Source: Microplitis mediator (Eukaryota; Arthropoda; Insecta; Hymenoptera; Braconidae). Taken from it: a DNA stretch of 64,000 nucleotides. Positions 21,006 to 34,153 of the stretch are shown here, one piece after another; positions within the stretch are counted from its first letter, which is position 1; every line of letters starts with the position of its first letter. A program made the translations under genes and the position numbers. The DNA is taken from positions 20,211,563 through 20,275,562 of the forward strand of contig NC_079971.1 of assembly GCF_029852145.1 (NCBI RefSeq). The letters run 5' to 3'. A model generated the notes under the pieces. That model saw only the letters and a list, made by a program, of their open reading frames with translations. It ran no database searches and was not told the DNA's origin.

Positions 21006-21139
21006 TCAGTTTACGACGATTTTTAACATCTTTTGAAAATATAGTGTTGTCCAAAATAAAATATTATTAGAATTCAATCTTGATTTGGTTATAAAATTTT
21101 CTTTAAATAATTAATGAACCTAATTATAGCTATAAATTA

Positions 21140-21335
21140 TAAGGATTGAACATAGCTTTGCATGGTTATATGCATGTCTGCTCATGAAGCATGCAAAGTC
21201 ATGCCTAGATCGTGCACGACCCTATCTGAATCATGCATGGATTATGCACGTCCATCCCTGAATCATGCACGATCATGAATGAATCATGCATGATCAATCA
21301 TGATCGTGCATGATGATTTTTTCCCGGGAACACTT
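21140..21335. repeat. ATCATGCATGAT-word array
   Basis: About ten degenerate copies of self-complementary words (GATCGTGCACGA, AATCATGCATGG, AATCATGCATGATC) occur in 190 bases, ending at TTTTTTCCCGGGA. It has the same architecture as the interiors of the TIR elements, but the outer ends are not clear. Confidence 0.55.
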
Positions 21336-21618
21336 TGTTATAATGTAAAGCAATATAATCAACTAATATGAAAATATCCGAGATAATTTTATTATAAACA
21401 TAATAAAAAATGTTTTTGGCAATTTTTTTTTAATAATCGACTATTTGAACTTAACTTTAAAGTTGCAAAATCGTATAATACCACAATAGATTGTGAAATA
21501 ATCGAATTTATGTTTTTAAAATACTAGGATACAAGGATAAAAAAAATATATTTGGATTTAGAATATTGAAGTAGAATTTTATTGATTAGATTTATCGAGG
21601 GTTAATTTATTATAAAAC
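21336..21618. other. Gene-free AT-rich region
   Basis: Nothing recognised apart from A/T runs. Confidence 0.35.
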
Positions 21619-22347
21619 ATGACAATGAATGTAAATTCAGAGACTGAGATAGCAAAATTTACGTGGACCATTGATTCTGTGATTGGTGTAAAATCATGGA
21701 TTTACTTGGGACACTTATTTCAGCTGGTGTAGCTCCAGATGGTTTTGATATGGGGTTATACGGAAGGCCGATCCTACTCATCAGAGATTACTTCAACTAC
21801 AAGTCCGAAAAAATAACTTGAGACTACTAAAGGCTAGTATACAAATTAATCAAATTCATACACCACAAAAGTTGGATAACTCACCAAAAAAAATTGATAA
21901 TCCACCACAAAACGTAGGATTGTCTAAGTTCTATTCTAGAGTATTTTTTACTCTTCTATTCCATATTCTTCTAATTTCAATAACTCAAAACCTTCAGTAA
22001 CTCGCATAGGCGGATTAGAAAACAAAAGATGGAAAGAGCGATTCACTCTTAATATTAGAGAATATACAAATGAATCGTCCATGATATTGCCTGATGATAA
22101 ATGTAATATTTATTTAAAGATGGCGATTGATTGTAAAATAATTTTACAAGGTTTTATTAGTGAACAGCCTGAAAAAATTATGTCAATTAATTTTCATAAA
22201 TTTCTAAACGCAGATATATTGAACGACATCACCCGAATAGTTGATGGTAGAGAGTTACCAGCACACAAAGTGACTTTATCGGTGCATAGCCAGTATTATA
22301 ACGCAATTCTAACCATTGGCGTGAAAGAAGTCAAAGAAAATCGTAGG
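21619..22347 (+). pseudogene. MATH-BTB pseudogene, truncated by a repeat
   Basis: The first 39 codons read like a MATH start (AKFTWTIDSVIGVKSW) and then hit a stop. A second MATH-like segment (RFTLNIREYTNESSMILPDD) and the beginning of a BTB domain (ADILNDITRIVDGRELPAHK, then VTLSVHSQYYNAILT) follow in another frame after a degenerate stretch. The BTB is cut at about 22347 by a repeat also present at 37212. Frameshifts, stops and truncation make it a clear pseudogene of the family represented by the intact gene at 15229. Confidence 0.75.
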
Positions 22348-22536
22348 GAAAGGTGGCCTAAAGCGGGTATGTTAACGTTAAGAGCCGAGAAAATTTAGTA
22401 TTTGTATGATAACAATAATGATTTATTTTTTTTTTTGATAGAGGATTTATCGAACTTTAAAATCAATAAGCAATATTGTATAAATTTATATTAATTTATG
22501 ATTTATTATTAAAATTAAAAAACACTCCCAAAAATT
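22348..22536. mobile_element. Recent repeat copy, AGGGAAAGGTGGCC end
   Basis: AGGGAAAGGTGGCCTAAAGC and the following 185 bases are almost identical to 37210-37400. In that copy the sequence goes on to a reversed-looking end (TGGGCCTAAAGCGGG, CCGTTCCCTT). Here the 3' part is cut off in a T-rich run. The insertion disrupts the MATH-BTB pseudogene. Confidence 0.7.
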
Positions 22537-22996
22537 ATTATTTTTTTTATTACATTTTTTTTTTTTTTTTTCATTAAAAATTTTTAAAACTTATAATTTT
22601 TACAACTAACTAAATTATATATTTACAATTGACTAGATCAAATATATTCACAATTAATATAATCTGTAAAAAAAATATTGCTATACAATTAAAGAATAAA
22701 TAAAGTATATATGTATTATTGTCATTTAATTGACAATGTCAATTAATGGGTCTCAGTCTACCCTAAAATAGTTTTCACTTCTATACCAATCTCTTAATAA
22801 TTTCAATATCAATGCTATTAGAAGTGCAGGAAGAAAAACGGCAGGATTTAACAGCAGCATATGGAAATTATCCCAGCGAACTTCTGGCGGATCCATTGTA
22901 TAAAATCGAGGAAGCAACAGCAATAAAATATAATATGGACAATATATATGAGGTGCTTGTCTCATATATATATTTACGATTAAATAAATTACATAT
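22537..22996. other. Gene-free AT-rich spacer
   Basis: A/T runs and weak open frames only; it includes the 3' flank of the ankyrin gene. Confidence 0.4.
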
Positions 22997-24676
22997 TTAT
23001 AATTTTGCGACTAAATTATTTCTCATATTAAAAAGAAATTTTCTAGTCAAACATTTATTTAACTTGACTCTTAAATCATTTCCATAAATGGGAAAATGTT
23101 CTCTAAACTTATCTGATTTTGTGATAAAGTCAATGAACTTCCTACTACACACGTAACTGGATAGCCGATCAATATCGTCCTCTACCCAAAAATAATAAAG
23201 CGTCACTATTGAATCACACTTGACACTTTTCATTTCTTCAGCTTCGTTGAAACATTTTTTGGCAAAATCATCGATGAAATTCATTTCTTGAATGCCCTCC
23301 ATGTTTTGTTGACAAACGAACTGATTTTTACACAACATTCTAACGATATGTTTGACAAAAACCTCAGCCACTTTGACAATTTGGATTTTTTCATTATCGT
23401 AGAACTCGTCGTGCTCCGAATACCCAAGAACATCCTGCAAGTCACTTAATGTCTCTGTAAATACTGTGAATCCGGAATCTGTCACAATATTCAAATCAGC
23501 GTTATGACTTAAAAGATATTCGATTTTATCAATGTCATAAGGCAGCATAGATAAAGGCGTCAGTCCTTTGTAATTCATTGCATTGACATTTGCGCCATGG
23601 TGTATTAACAAATCTGCAACTTCCAAGGTAATATCTTTTTGTTCTTCATTACCCCAGTCGTAAAATGAATGCATGAACAAAAAGTGAAATGCAGTATGTC
23701 CCTGGTAGTCCCATCTGTTCACATCGACCCCCTTAGCCAACAAATGCTTCACCACAGCCAAATTTCCTGTTGTTATCGCATTCATCAACAGAGTCCGATT
23801 GAAGTTCTTGTCTTCTTGGTCAACATCGATCCCGCTGTCAATTAACTTTATTGCCAGCTCGTTGTTTTGATCACAAATCGCTTGCTCCAGCAGAGTCGCT
23901 TTTATCTCCTTGGCCAACGAATTTTTCCTGCCATAAGAGAATTCTTCCAATTTGGTAAAATTGTCTTTGGCAGCGTGTCCCATCAAAAGTTTGACCATGT
24001 TGACATCATTTTTATCGATGGCGATGTCGATCGGTTGCTTACCCGAACAGTTCCTGTTGTTCGAATCAGCGCCTCTCCACAACAGGAGTTCGATTGTGTC
24101 AAAATTTTTGTTTCTGACCGCGACATGGAGAGGCGTGCACTGTCTCAGAACTAGTTCTTGTCCATTTTTGAATACTTCTGAGCACTTGTCAGATAAGTAA
24201 TAAAATATCGTAGAGTTTCTATCGTTTCTTTCGAAATAACTCTCGTTAACGACGAGATCTGCTGGTTTGTTGATGTCAGCTTCCTCATCGATGAGCATTT
24301 TCGCGATGTCAAAGTCATCATTCAATATCGCGTAGTGTAATGCGGTGTAGAGTGGAGTTTTTGTGTTGACTCCACTTTTCTCACCTACGATATATTTTAG
24401 AAGCACTTTTTTTACTTCTACCTGATTATTATCTATTGCATCGCATAGTAATGAGTACCCGTTAATTATCGCAGGTACTGGCGACTCATCAGCAATAGAA
24501 ATAATTAGTTTTTCTATCGTAGCAACATCGCCATCTTTGACAGCTGATTTCAAACTTTTGAAAATTTCACTGTAACTGACAGCTGCGTTAATTTTCGGCA
24601 CAGAAACTAATGCGCACATTTTTTTAAACTTTTTAAATATTTTTGGCGGAAAGATAAATTTATTGCTTACTTGCAC
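22997..24676 (-). CDS. Ankyrin-repeat protein
   Basis: A single 559-codon open frame without introns. About eight or nine ankyrin repeats can be read between residues 75 and 400. Examples are LYTALHYAILNDDFDIAKML, CTPLHVAVRNKNFDTIELLL, LLMNAITTGNLAVVKHLLAK, VADLLIHHGANVNA and LTPLSMLPYDIDKIEYLLSH. The last 150 residues are a non-repeat, cysteine-containing helical tail (VFVKHIVRMLCKNQFVCQQN) that I do not recognise. No kinase, F-box, PRANC or membrane segment is seen. Residues 1-20 are basic and hydrophobic, and a second possible start is Met20 (MCALVS). Ankyrin arrays bind protein partners; the partner is unknown. Lack of introns suggests a retrocopy or a lineage-expanded family. The gene lies inside the 7.7 kb that separates the two halves of the cyclin-T pseudogene. 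Confidence 0.85.
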   Translation of the reverse strand: MQVSNKFIFPPKIFKKFKKMCALVSVPKINAAVSYSEIFKSLKSAVKDGDVATIEKLIISIADESPVPAIINGYSLLCDAIDNNQVEVKKVLLKYIVGEKSGVNTKTPLYTALHYAILNDDFDIAKMLIDEEADINKPADLVVNESYFERNDRNSTIFYYLSDKCSEVFKNGQELVLRQCTPLHVAVRNKNFDTIELLLWRGADSNNRNCSGKQPIDIAIDKNDVNMVKLLMGHAAKDNFTKLEEFSYGRKNSLAKEIKATLLEQAICDQNNELAIKLIDSGIDVDQEDKNFNRTLLMNAITTGNLAVVKHLLAKGVDVNRWDYQGHTAFHFLFMHSFYDWGNEEQKDITLEVADLLIHHGANVNAMNYKGLTPLSMLPYDIDKIEYLLSHNADLNIVTDSGFTVFTETLSDLQDVLGYSEHDEFYDNEKIQIVKVAEVFVKHIVRMLCKNQFVCQQNMEGIQEMNFIDDFAKKCFNEAEEMKSVKCDSIVTLYYFWVEDDIDRLSSYVCSRKFIDFITKSDKFREHFPIYGNDLRVKLNKCLTRKFLFNMRNNLVAKL

Positions 24677-25326
24677 GAAGCACAGAAATTACAAAACTTT
24701 ATATAAATTTTATGTAAAATCACAATATTTATATTATTACTTCAAACTTCACCATAAATAAAAAAATTTTTTTTACAAAATATTATTAATTTTTTTGTAT
24801 TTAAATTTTGATTATTAATAAAACTTTTTCAAAAATTTTGTTTCTTTTAAATATAAATATTACGGAGGGAGAAAGCTAACTCGCTCAGTTCAGAAATAGA
24901 CTAACAGTCAGATGCGTTTTGTGAAACTACAGACCAGCAGATGGGATCCCCTCTTCGTCAACAATTTGATATGAGAATTGATTAATTTGACCGAGCCCTT
25001 TTCAAAACGACTGCTTTTGACGCCAAGTATTGTTGTACGCAGCGTTGGCTATGAATCAGCGATAAGGAAAATAATTTTAACGATTTTATACCGAAAACTT
25101 AAAATATTCTATTGATGATACTATTGATCGCTCACTTACGAAATAAATAATGAGAAAAAATTATAAAAATAAATAACTGCCGATTGAAAATCAAAATGTG
25201 GTGATAAAAAAACTTTTATAGATAAATTGGTGTTGAAAAATCTGAAGGTAAAACGAATGATAATTAATACAGAGGTTTAGATGATATGAAATTATCAGTG
25301 ATGATAAAATTTAAAAACGTTTAGTA
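24677..25326. other. Upstream region of the ankyrin gene
   Basis: No gene. A less AT-rich stretch at 24865-25040 may hold the promoter, but no core element can be named. Confidence 0.4.
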
Positions 25327-25602
25327 CACTGTTAAACAAATTGTTTGAATTTTCAAAACATTGTATATAACGCAATAAACACATACATTTGTGCTTGAAA
25401 TTTCATACTAATTTCATATAGAATTTAAAATACATGTTTTTGAATTTTCAAATATTTTTTTTTAATATTCAAATACTTTTTTTTTAATATTCAAATACTT
25501 TTTTTTGAATTTTCAAATACTTTCTTTTTAATTTTTAAATAAATGTATTTGAAAATCTGAAGCGTTTGTTTGATAATTCAAAAGCGTGTATTTTGAATTC
25601 TA

Positions 25603-26766
<1,164 letters not shown>

Positions 26767-27373
26767 TATACGATCGTTACAATGAAATTTCAAACACAAT
26801 TGTATGTCTTTATTGCGTTATATACAATGTTTTGAAACTTCAAACAATTATTTTAACAGTGTATATCACATTTAATACTGTATCATTCTATCATTTATCA
26901 TACTGTCAATGATGTTCAGTTCAGTCACAAGTTTTACTTACTTTATATTACTGAGGAAATAAAAACTTAACAATAATAAAGTCTGATGTACACCGCTCAC
27001 ATTATTCACACAGATATCATATATTTCACTACACATCCTTGATTACTGAACGCGCAGCACGTTACGCGCAGAAATTTCATATACAAGCATTTGAATTTTC
27101 AAAAAAGTATTATGAAATTTCAAATGGAATAATTAAAATTCAATATGTCTTAGAATTTTCAATACTTGGTTTGAAAATTAAAAAAACAAATATAAATTTT
27201 AAGTACGTATATTAAAATTCATATTTTTTATCTTAATTTTCAATACCAGCTTGATTATTAAATAACGTATATTAAATTTGAAGCTTTTTTCATTGAAAAT
27301 ACAATTCAAATATCTAGTAATGAAAATTTAATTCCTTTTGTATTGTAATTTTCAAATTATTTTTAACAGTGTA

Positions 27374-28431
27374 GCTTGGGCTGTATAGATTTTAAGAGAG
27401 AAAATAAAATTTTATTTGTGGTGAGAATATAAATCATTATTTTTGTCAAGACGAATACATATGAGGAATCAACGGTTTTTAAATAACCGATGCGGGAGCT
27501 GTGAATGAAAATAAATGTTCCGGGGAAAGAATTTTTAACTCGAGCAATGAAAGTTTTTTCGTATATTTTTTTTTTAAGAATTGAAAAGTATGTCATGCAG
27601 GCGGTGATGGTCATAATTTTTCAAGTAGATTCATTATTAACAATTTCTTTTGAATTTCTGATTCTCATGGGAAAAATTAAATTTATATTTCTTGTAAAAT
27701 TCTCAGATTTAAATTTTCTAAATATCGTACATTTTTATCATTCGAATATGTAAAATTCTTTGAATTATTACTGAAAAAATGTCTATAAAATATGAAAAGA
27801 TGTCCAAATTATATACGCGAGACAAAAATTTTCTAAGTTTTATTTTTTCTTTGAGAGAGTCAACGGTCTGTGAAAATTTCTTTTCAGCTAAACTAATGCA
27901 TAGATTGGTTAGCAATTTCAATCAACTTTAATTTGCATTTTTTTGAGATTCGTCGGATAACGTCACTGAGATATCAGCCTTCAAACGAAAAAAGATCCTT
28001 TTGGGTTTGATCATCAATATTTCAGGTACCAATGATCACACAGTAAATTTCAGGGCGGCGTTGAAAACTTGAATAAATTCCCTACAAGACCCTTTCATCA
28101 TTTTTTGTGTTCGAAATTTTTTTTTGAGATTTTTTAGAAATTTTTTTTTTTCGTCTTTTCCTTGCATTTGCTGAGTAACCAAGGCAAAAATTTGAAAAAA
28201 GTCGAAAAAAAATTATTTTTTCAATATGTTTTTTACAAGTTCCAAAATCTCTTTTGTAAGTATAATTATGGTAGTTCACTCGCAAACCGACTTTTCATAG
28301 GAATTTCATGCAATTGAAATATAATATCAAGGTAGATGTCCTGCATGTAATTTAAAAAAATCCGAATTTTTGATCGTTTGTAAAGCGAGATATTGATAAT
28401 CAAAGTGCACACATTTAACATGTAGTAGCTT
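27374..28431. other. Gene-free AT-rich region
   Basis: The open frames here are low in complexity and have no family resemblance. A T-run with TTTTTTGAGATTT occurs near 28120. I see no repeat boundary. Confidence 0.4.
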
Positions 28432-29033
28432 GGATTAATATAGATATATAGAACTGTCGATTTATTTTTGACGCACATTATTGACGTCAGCTGCAAAATG
28501 TAGGTTGCTAACTGTAGAAAAATTGGGCCAAGTTCCTTGCTAGCATTTATTTTTTCACAGAATTTCAGAATATAAGTATGCCGGTGATTCATATCCATAT
28601 CGAAGTCAAATGTAATCAGAAAAAGGTTCTCGTTCATTATTATAGAGTTCGCATTCTTCCGATACTCGGCAGTGGCGATGTCCAGCGTGTACTTGTCGAC
28701 TCATTTCAAACACATATGAAGAGCTCTGATCACATCTTGTAATTTTTGTGGCTCTTTTTCGACCTTTGCCGCCACAAAAATTGCCGTCGCTGCCACTTCA
28801 TATCTGTTGAATTTTAGCAGTGAATGCTCAGTATAAAATCTGTGCATGCACACCGTAGCAGTATTTACACTGACTTCAGACAATTTTAGCCGCTTGCCCA
28901 AGTCGTTGATCAAATAAGCGGCTTGCTGCTTATAATCCAATTCTTTTTCCGCACTGACACCGTCTTTAAAACTTGGAGAGTTCTTCAATTCCTCTGAGTT
29001 AAAATACCACTCACGAGCCATGATAACACACAA
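28432..29033 (-). pseudogene. Cyclin-T retrocopy, 5' half, with nonsense mutation
   Basis: Reading starts MCVIMAREWYFNSEELKNSP, the cyclin-T N-terminus, and carries the first cyclin box (STATVCMHRFY-type helix, here NTATVCMHRFYTEHSLLKF). At codon 110 the CGA seen in the intact copy (about 35404) is TGA (28701-28703). After the stop, homology continues in frame through NENLFLITFDFDMDMNHRHT and ILQLTSIMCVKNKS, with a small insertion. It breaks off around 28435, exactly where the separate 3' half at 20155-20718 takes up. The two look like parts of one ancestral copy. Confidence 0.82.
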
Positions 29034-29836
29034 TTCTGTAGGTCTATAACTTTACTGTACACTTTATTATCTAACAGAATCAGTTTATGAATTTTTAAAG
29101 TCACACTATTTTTGTTCGACTAATTCATATTTCTGGGTCAAGCGACTGATGGTGAATGATAAAGTTCATAATTTACGTCAAAGTTTAAAATAATAAATTG
29201 AAATTTTTCAATACGTCCATAGAAGTAGCTGGTTCTTCTGAGGCCGTTTTTTTTTCTTGAGATTGCACCGACGGTTTACAATTATTAGCATCCTCCTCAA
29301 TACTTTGGGTGAGTATTCTCAACAAATATATCGCAATCAGATTTTTAAAATGAAGCTCGTTAGGTTTATTTTCCGTGCTGGTTTTGTTTTCTTGCCGAAT
29401 TTTATGAATTTTTCTATATTTATCACTGATACTAGAAAAACATATATTTATATGTATAAATTAATAATGTAAAAATTAAAATTTAAAAAACAAATAATTA
29501 TTAGATTACCTATCTTCCTGAATGATACCCAACGTAAAAAGTCGTGCTTCGTCAATGCCTTTGATCAGGTCTTTTCGTGATTTTCAAGATCGGTGTTTAT
29601 TCACATATATGTTGTAATTTCTCCTGTTGATCATTCCCCGCCTTTAAGCTCTATGTAACCTGTAGATGATTCACTTGATGAGCCTGAGGGTTGACTATAA
29701 TCTTTAATAGACTTTGCTTCCTTTTTATTATTAACTTGGATCATATCAGAATATTTTTCTTCTTATCAATATATTCATTTGCAGGAACTTTTATTATTTC
29801 AAAAAAGGCAGAGATAATTTTATAAAAGGTCTCATA
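29034..29836. other. 5' flank of the pseudogene and gene-free spacer
   Basis: 29034-29215 aligns with 35736-35815 plus 36095-36205, the leader of the intact cyclin-T copy, ending the duplicated block. The remainder is AT-rich with no gene. Confidence 0.55.
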
Positions 29837-30076
29837 CTCTCTAAAACTAAATTAGTGAAAAACCACTAATTACTTGTGAATATTCACTAATCTAAATTGT
29901 CCAAAGTATACGACTATGAATTAGTGACTATTCACTTTTTGAATTAGTGAAAAAAACAACATATAGAATTAGTGAAAATTTCACTGATTGAATTAGTCAA
30001 AAATGTACTAATTCACTTGTTGACGAGGATTTATTTGGAAAAATATTGTATCGTTGCTAATAATATTGTATCAAAA

Positions 30077-30116
<40 letters not shown>

Positions 30117-30581
30117 TGTAATTGATTATAAAATTTTTTTAGCAACTTGATCGACTAAATTAACAATTAAAATTATTTTCGTATGGTAAATATTTATATC
30201 ATAATTATACTCATAACCTGATTCTATTGTCAATAATGGTTTTGATTAAGGTTCGGTAAAAAAAGTTGGAGTAAAAATATAAAGCTATTAAAAAATAACA
30301 AGATGTATTATTTAGCAACTAAATTAGGTTTTATTTAATTAACTTACCTTAATTACTACTGTTCAGTTGTATTTAAAAATTATCGTAATTAATTTTGCCC
30401 TGAATTTGATAATTCTATGACAGAATAAAAAGTCCTTAAGCGAAGCACCACTAGTAATCATTGTAGAATCCGGGGAATCACTAATGAATTAGTGAATCTA
30501 ATTCAAAATCACTAATTTTGTAGTGAATTTTAAGATCACTATTTCAATTAGTGAAATTTTCACTTATTTAGTTTTAGAGAG
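29837..30581. mobile_element. TIR element, TTAGTGAATTTCACTAA-word family
   Basis: It begins CTCTCTAAAACTAAATTAGT, ends CTTATTTAGTTTTAGAGAG and is flanked by TA (29835-29836 and 30582-30583). The interior near each end is an array of AATTAGTGAA and TTCACTAATT. An (ATT)n tract lies at 30063-30117. The right end supplies the stop codon of the neighbouring open frame. Confidence 0.85.
30063..30117. repeat. (ATT)n microsatellite
   Basis: About 16 ATT units inside the 29837-30581 element. Confidence 0.95.
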
Positions 30582-31038
30582 TAGCCTTTTTGTTTAGATT
30601 TAAATAACTGGGTTCTTTTTTTTCTATTTTTTGAGTTATATTTGTATTTCTAACTTCCCCCGATGTTCCAGGATTGGCACCAATGCTTACTTTTGATGGA
30701 TTAATTAAACCAGTCTGATTTTCACTATCATTTTTTTTCGTTTTTTCTTTTCTTAAAAAATTATGAATTTCAAAATATTTGATAACGGATTCCAAAGCCT
30801 TTTTATCGATTTTGATTTTTTTTACTACATCAAACAGCAGTTCTATTATTTCATCCGAGTTTGCAGGATCATTTATATAACTTAATCTAGTGACCAACTT
30901 GCTTTCAATTTCGGCGAATTGCGTTTTAAAACGATCATGGATGCAAATAGGCCAAGTGGATACTGGCTCGTCAAATTTATTCAATATATCACAAAAATTT
31001 GTCCAAAGTTGGGTTTTATTCTTAGAATTCAGCATCAT
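30574..31038 (-). CDS. Unrecognised 154-residue protein, 3' end altered by an element
   Basis: The open frame starts MMLNSKNKTQLWTNFCDILN. It has mixed composition unlike the surrounding repeats, a helical first 90 residues (FAEIESKLVTRLSYI, EIIELLFDVVKKIKIDKKAL) and a polar lysine/serine-rich tail. I do not recognise the family. The last codons (ACT CTC TAA) lie in the TIR and target site of the 29837-30581 element, so the original C-terminus has been lost and the present stop is provided by the transposon. It may be a truncated pseudogene, a retrocopy fragment or the terminal exon of a longer gene. Confidence 0.45.
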   Translation of the reverse strand: MMLNSKNKTQLWTNFCDILNKFDEPVSTWPICIHDRFKTQFAEIESKLVTRLSYINDPANSDEIIELLFDVVKKIKIDKKALESVIKYFEIHNFLRKEKTKKNDSENQTGLINPSKVSIGANPGTSGEVRNTNITQKIEKKEPSYLNLNKKATL

Positions 31039-31574
31039 TAAAGCGTTGATATAATGTTCATAACTATACTAAAACGGGACAACCAATACCATTGGTTCAA
31101 AAGTTTATAGATAGATAAAGGAAAAGGGGCAAAATAGAGTACCCCCAAAATTTTATACAAAATTTGTTTTTAAATGGTTTTTAGTCATTCTAAAATCATT
31201 TTTTTTTTTTGTAAATATAATTGAGCATTCTGTTGAAGTTGTTGAATATAAAAAAAAAAATAAATTTAACGTATCTGAGTCCCTAAAAATTTAGTATTTT
31301 CTTAAGTACACCGTTTTGCCTCCCCCCCCCCCCCCTTCTATACATCTGCACTAAATGTAACCTAAAGCTCACGCGATTAGCTTCGGTTTTCGATTGTTAA
31401 TTTTTTATTTCGACAATTCCTTGAAATAGTTTGATGGCATTTAAAAAAAAAACGAAATCGAAAATAAAGCAGTTGACATGTAAAAAAATGAGCTATCGGT
31501 CTGATCTTATTAAAACTCGAAACAAGTTTGAACCAATGCCTCTATAGTCATCGGCTTCGCCTCGGGCATCTTAT

Positions 31575-32618
31575 CACACAGGGCAGGAATTTCAACTTTC
31601 TTCCCTTGTAGTGTAACATACTATTTTTTTGCTTCAAGAATTTATTTCTTGGCTCAAGAAGTTTCAGGATTCTTAAATCAAGATTTGTATATGCTTGGTT
31701 CAAAAGTATATTTTTTTTCACACAATAAATCTAACTCTCAAACCAAGTAACAGATTTACTTGAGTGAAGTGAACATTTTGACGCCAGGTGGCGCCTCGAT
31801 GGGAACAGCGTACTTGCTTGTTTTTCTCGGTCAGTTGTAGTTAGTTTTGAATTGCAAGTTCACAATTTGAACATCAAAAAAAATTAATCTCGCCGTTGAT
31901 TATTATTTTTGATTAATGTATATGCATATGAATAAATTTTGATATCATAATACTTAAAGTAGTAAATAATTACTGTGGTCAAACTTTAAAGATTTTCACA
32001 GTAAATGTATATAGTTGTCAATGCTTATTTACTGGGTAACCTCAAATTTTCTTTTATTGAAAATGTGGCCATTAAACAAAAATATTATTTTAATTTTTAG
32101 TCCAAATAAATTTTTTTTTAAATAAAAATATGCACTAAACTTCCAAATCAAAAATTAGTATAAGTAACTAGTGTAGTAATAAACTGATTAATAAACTATT
32201 AATTTTTAATAATAATAAATAATAATTATTATTTATTATTATTGGAGAGAAATAATAAACTAATAATTTTTAAAAATATATTTGTATATTTCTGAATCGA
32301 ATAAAATAACATCCTGATTCAAAAAATGCGCCATACTCAAACTAATTCGGTATCATCCTGAGTCAATATTATCGGGCTCAAACCAAGAGAAAAAAATTCT
32401 TGGGAGAAATAAATATGTATCTTGTTTGAAAACAAAAAATGCTTTTTTTAAGATTAAAATTTTTAAAAGAAAAATTTTTATTCTCCATTGAAGAGTAATA
32501 ATTTATTTATTCAAGACTGAAATTTTTTTGAATTGAGAAGTTTAGATGTTTCGAAACAAGAATAACATTTTGAAGAAAATAATTTACTTGAACCAAGTTA
32601 ATTTTTTTTCCTGTGTGT
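31575..32618. mobile_element. TIR-like element, CTTGANTCAAG-word family
   Basis: It lies between CACACAGGGCAGGAATTTC and TTTTTTTTCCTGTGTG. Both outer parts contain CTTCAAGAA, CTTGGCTCAAG and TTGAACCAAG-type words, as in the 203-bp elements at 9426 and 52778. It is absent from copy A, so it is an insertion after the duplication or a loss in copy A. The boundaries are approximate. Confidence 0.55.
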
Positions 32619-32624
32619 AATTCT

Positions 32625-32935
32625 ATTGGATCGCTTGTCCCGACAAAAATAATAACAATAATCGTCGCATGGGTATCTGCGACCCAATGAGATAATTTTT
32701 TGCAGTGGAGGGGATATTTTCTCACTTGTGAGTGGCTCGCAGGTCCCGACGAAAATAATAATAGTAGTAATCGTGTCGGTAACCGCGAGCCAATAAAAAC
32801 ATTTTGTAGGAGAGGGAAGATTTTCTCGACTGTGATTGGCTCGCAGGTTCCGATAAAAATAATAACAACAATAATTACGTCGGTGTATGCGATCCAATGG
32901 CAATGTATTCAAAGTTGCCGGAAAAATTAATCAGC
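32625..32935. repeat. Second copy of the CCAAT/GTGAGTGGCTCGCAG module
   Basis: Corresponds to 18070-18370 in copy A, with the same internal unit order. Confidence 0.65.
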
Positions 32936-33398
32936 TCGAAAAAAATATATAACGCAGGGATTTTCAATTCATTATGAGTATTCTTCGTGAAACATTTTCC
33001 ATCCCAGAATTGTTCATTATATGGCTTACGACACATTAGAAGTCTTTATTGTTTTTCACCAGATCTTCACCTGAAAGTTTAAATGTTTGTCTCTGTTTAC
33101 GCAAAGAACGGCGCGACTGAAGCAATAGTTACTTTCTTATAGTGACACTCCTACCGCTCTGATAGCCACTTTAGCTGCAAACTGTCTCTACTTAATGGAA
33201 ATTAGATGGAAAATTGCCAGCAAAAGTTGGAGAACAATTTTCGGGACCAACTTTCTGTAAATTTCTATAATATGTTGCAGTCAGAGTCAAACACAAACAG
33301 AAAGAATAAAATTAGAATGAGAGCAAGTCACGAGTACCTGATAATTTTGCCAATAATTTCAGTCAATTCTTTGGAACGGCTATTTATAATTATATATA

Positions 33399-34153
33399 GG
33401 GGAGGGTGGGGCAGAGAGGCCCCTCTAAGCCAATTATTACTTTTTGTGGCTTTCAACCATAAGATCACTTTACTTTTATCCTATTTCGAAAAAAATTTAT
33501 GGACATTTTGCCAAACTCTGAAAAAAAAAAATTTATTTTTGTGGGGCAGAGCGGTCCCCCTCAAAAAATTGATAAAAAAATTTTTTTTTCGTTTTCTTTT
33601 TTTTTTAAATTGTCTTCATCATTAAGAATGTATTTCTTTCTCTTGACAACTATTTTTGGTTTTATATTACTCGAAAAAAATTTTTTAAGGTGTAATAAAT
33701 CGTTCACTCTCGATTACCTTAATTACTAATTGTTATTTAATAAAAAAAAAAAAAAAACAATTCTATAGTTTTACTTTATTTTAAAAATTTATCAACTAAA
33801 AAAAAAAAATTTTATTTTTATAAATTTTTAGTGACCAAATTTGCCTCTTACATAGAGAAACGGCCGAAAAATATGGAAAAATAATTTTTTCGAAGTTTCG
33901 GCTGGTCCATTTTGCCCCAGGTGTTATGCGTAGGGCTAGAAATGTGGAATTATAATAATTTTTACTTTAATTTGACGATAAAAATATAAAAAAATCACTT
34001 TTTCAAAATTTTGGGCTTGTTCATTTTGCCCCAAATGTCATGCGTAGGGGTAAAAATGGGCGAACATATCGGATTTATAGTAATTAGTCGAAAAAAAAAA
34101 AAAATTTTTTTTTGATCAAAATTTCAGGAGGGCCGCTCTGCTCCACCCTCTCC
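33399..34153. mobile_element. TIR element with GGGGAGGGTGGGGCAGAG ends
   Basis: Left end GGGGAGGGTGGGGCAGAG, right end CTCTGCTCCACCCTCTCC, with TATA on each side (33395-33398 and 34154-34157). Copy A of the duplication (19590-19605) lacks it, giving an approximate empty site. Relatives are an inverted 5' part at 53285-53583 and a 3' part at 49561-49729. The open frames inside are artefacts. Confidence 0.8.

Noticed and set aside
22812..23087. A 91-codon plus-strand frame beside the ankyrin gene
   Set aside because: The right part is antisense to the ankyrin C-terminus and the left part has no family resemblance.
23867..24200. Plus-strand frames of 82 and 95 codons
   Set aside because: They are antisense shadows of the ankyrin repeats.
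33206..33729. Two overlapping frames of 139 and 76 codons
   Set aside because: They cross the boundary of the GGGGAGGG element and consist of poly-Lys/Phe translations of A/T runs.
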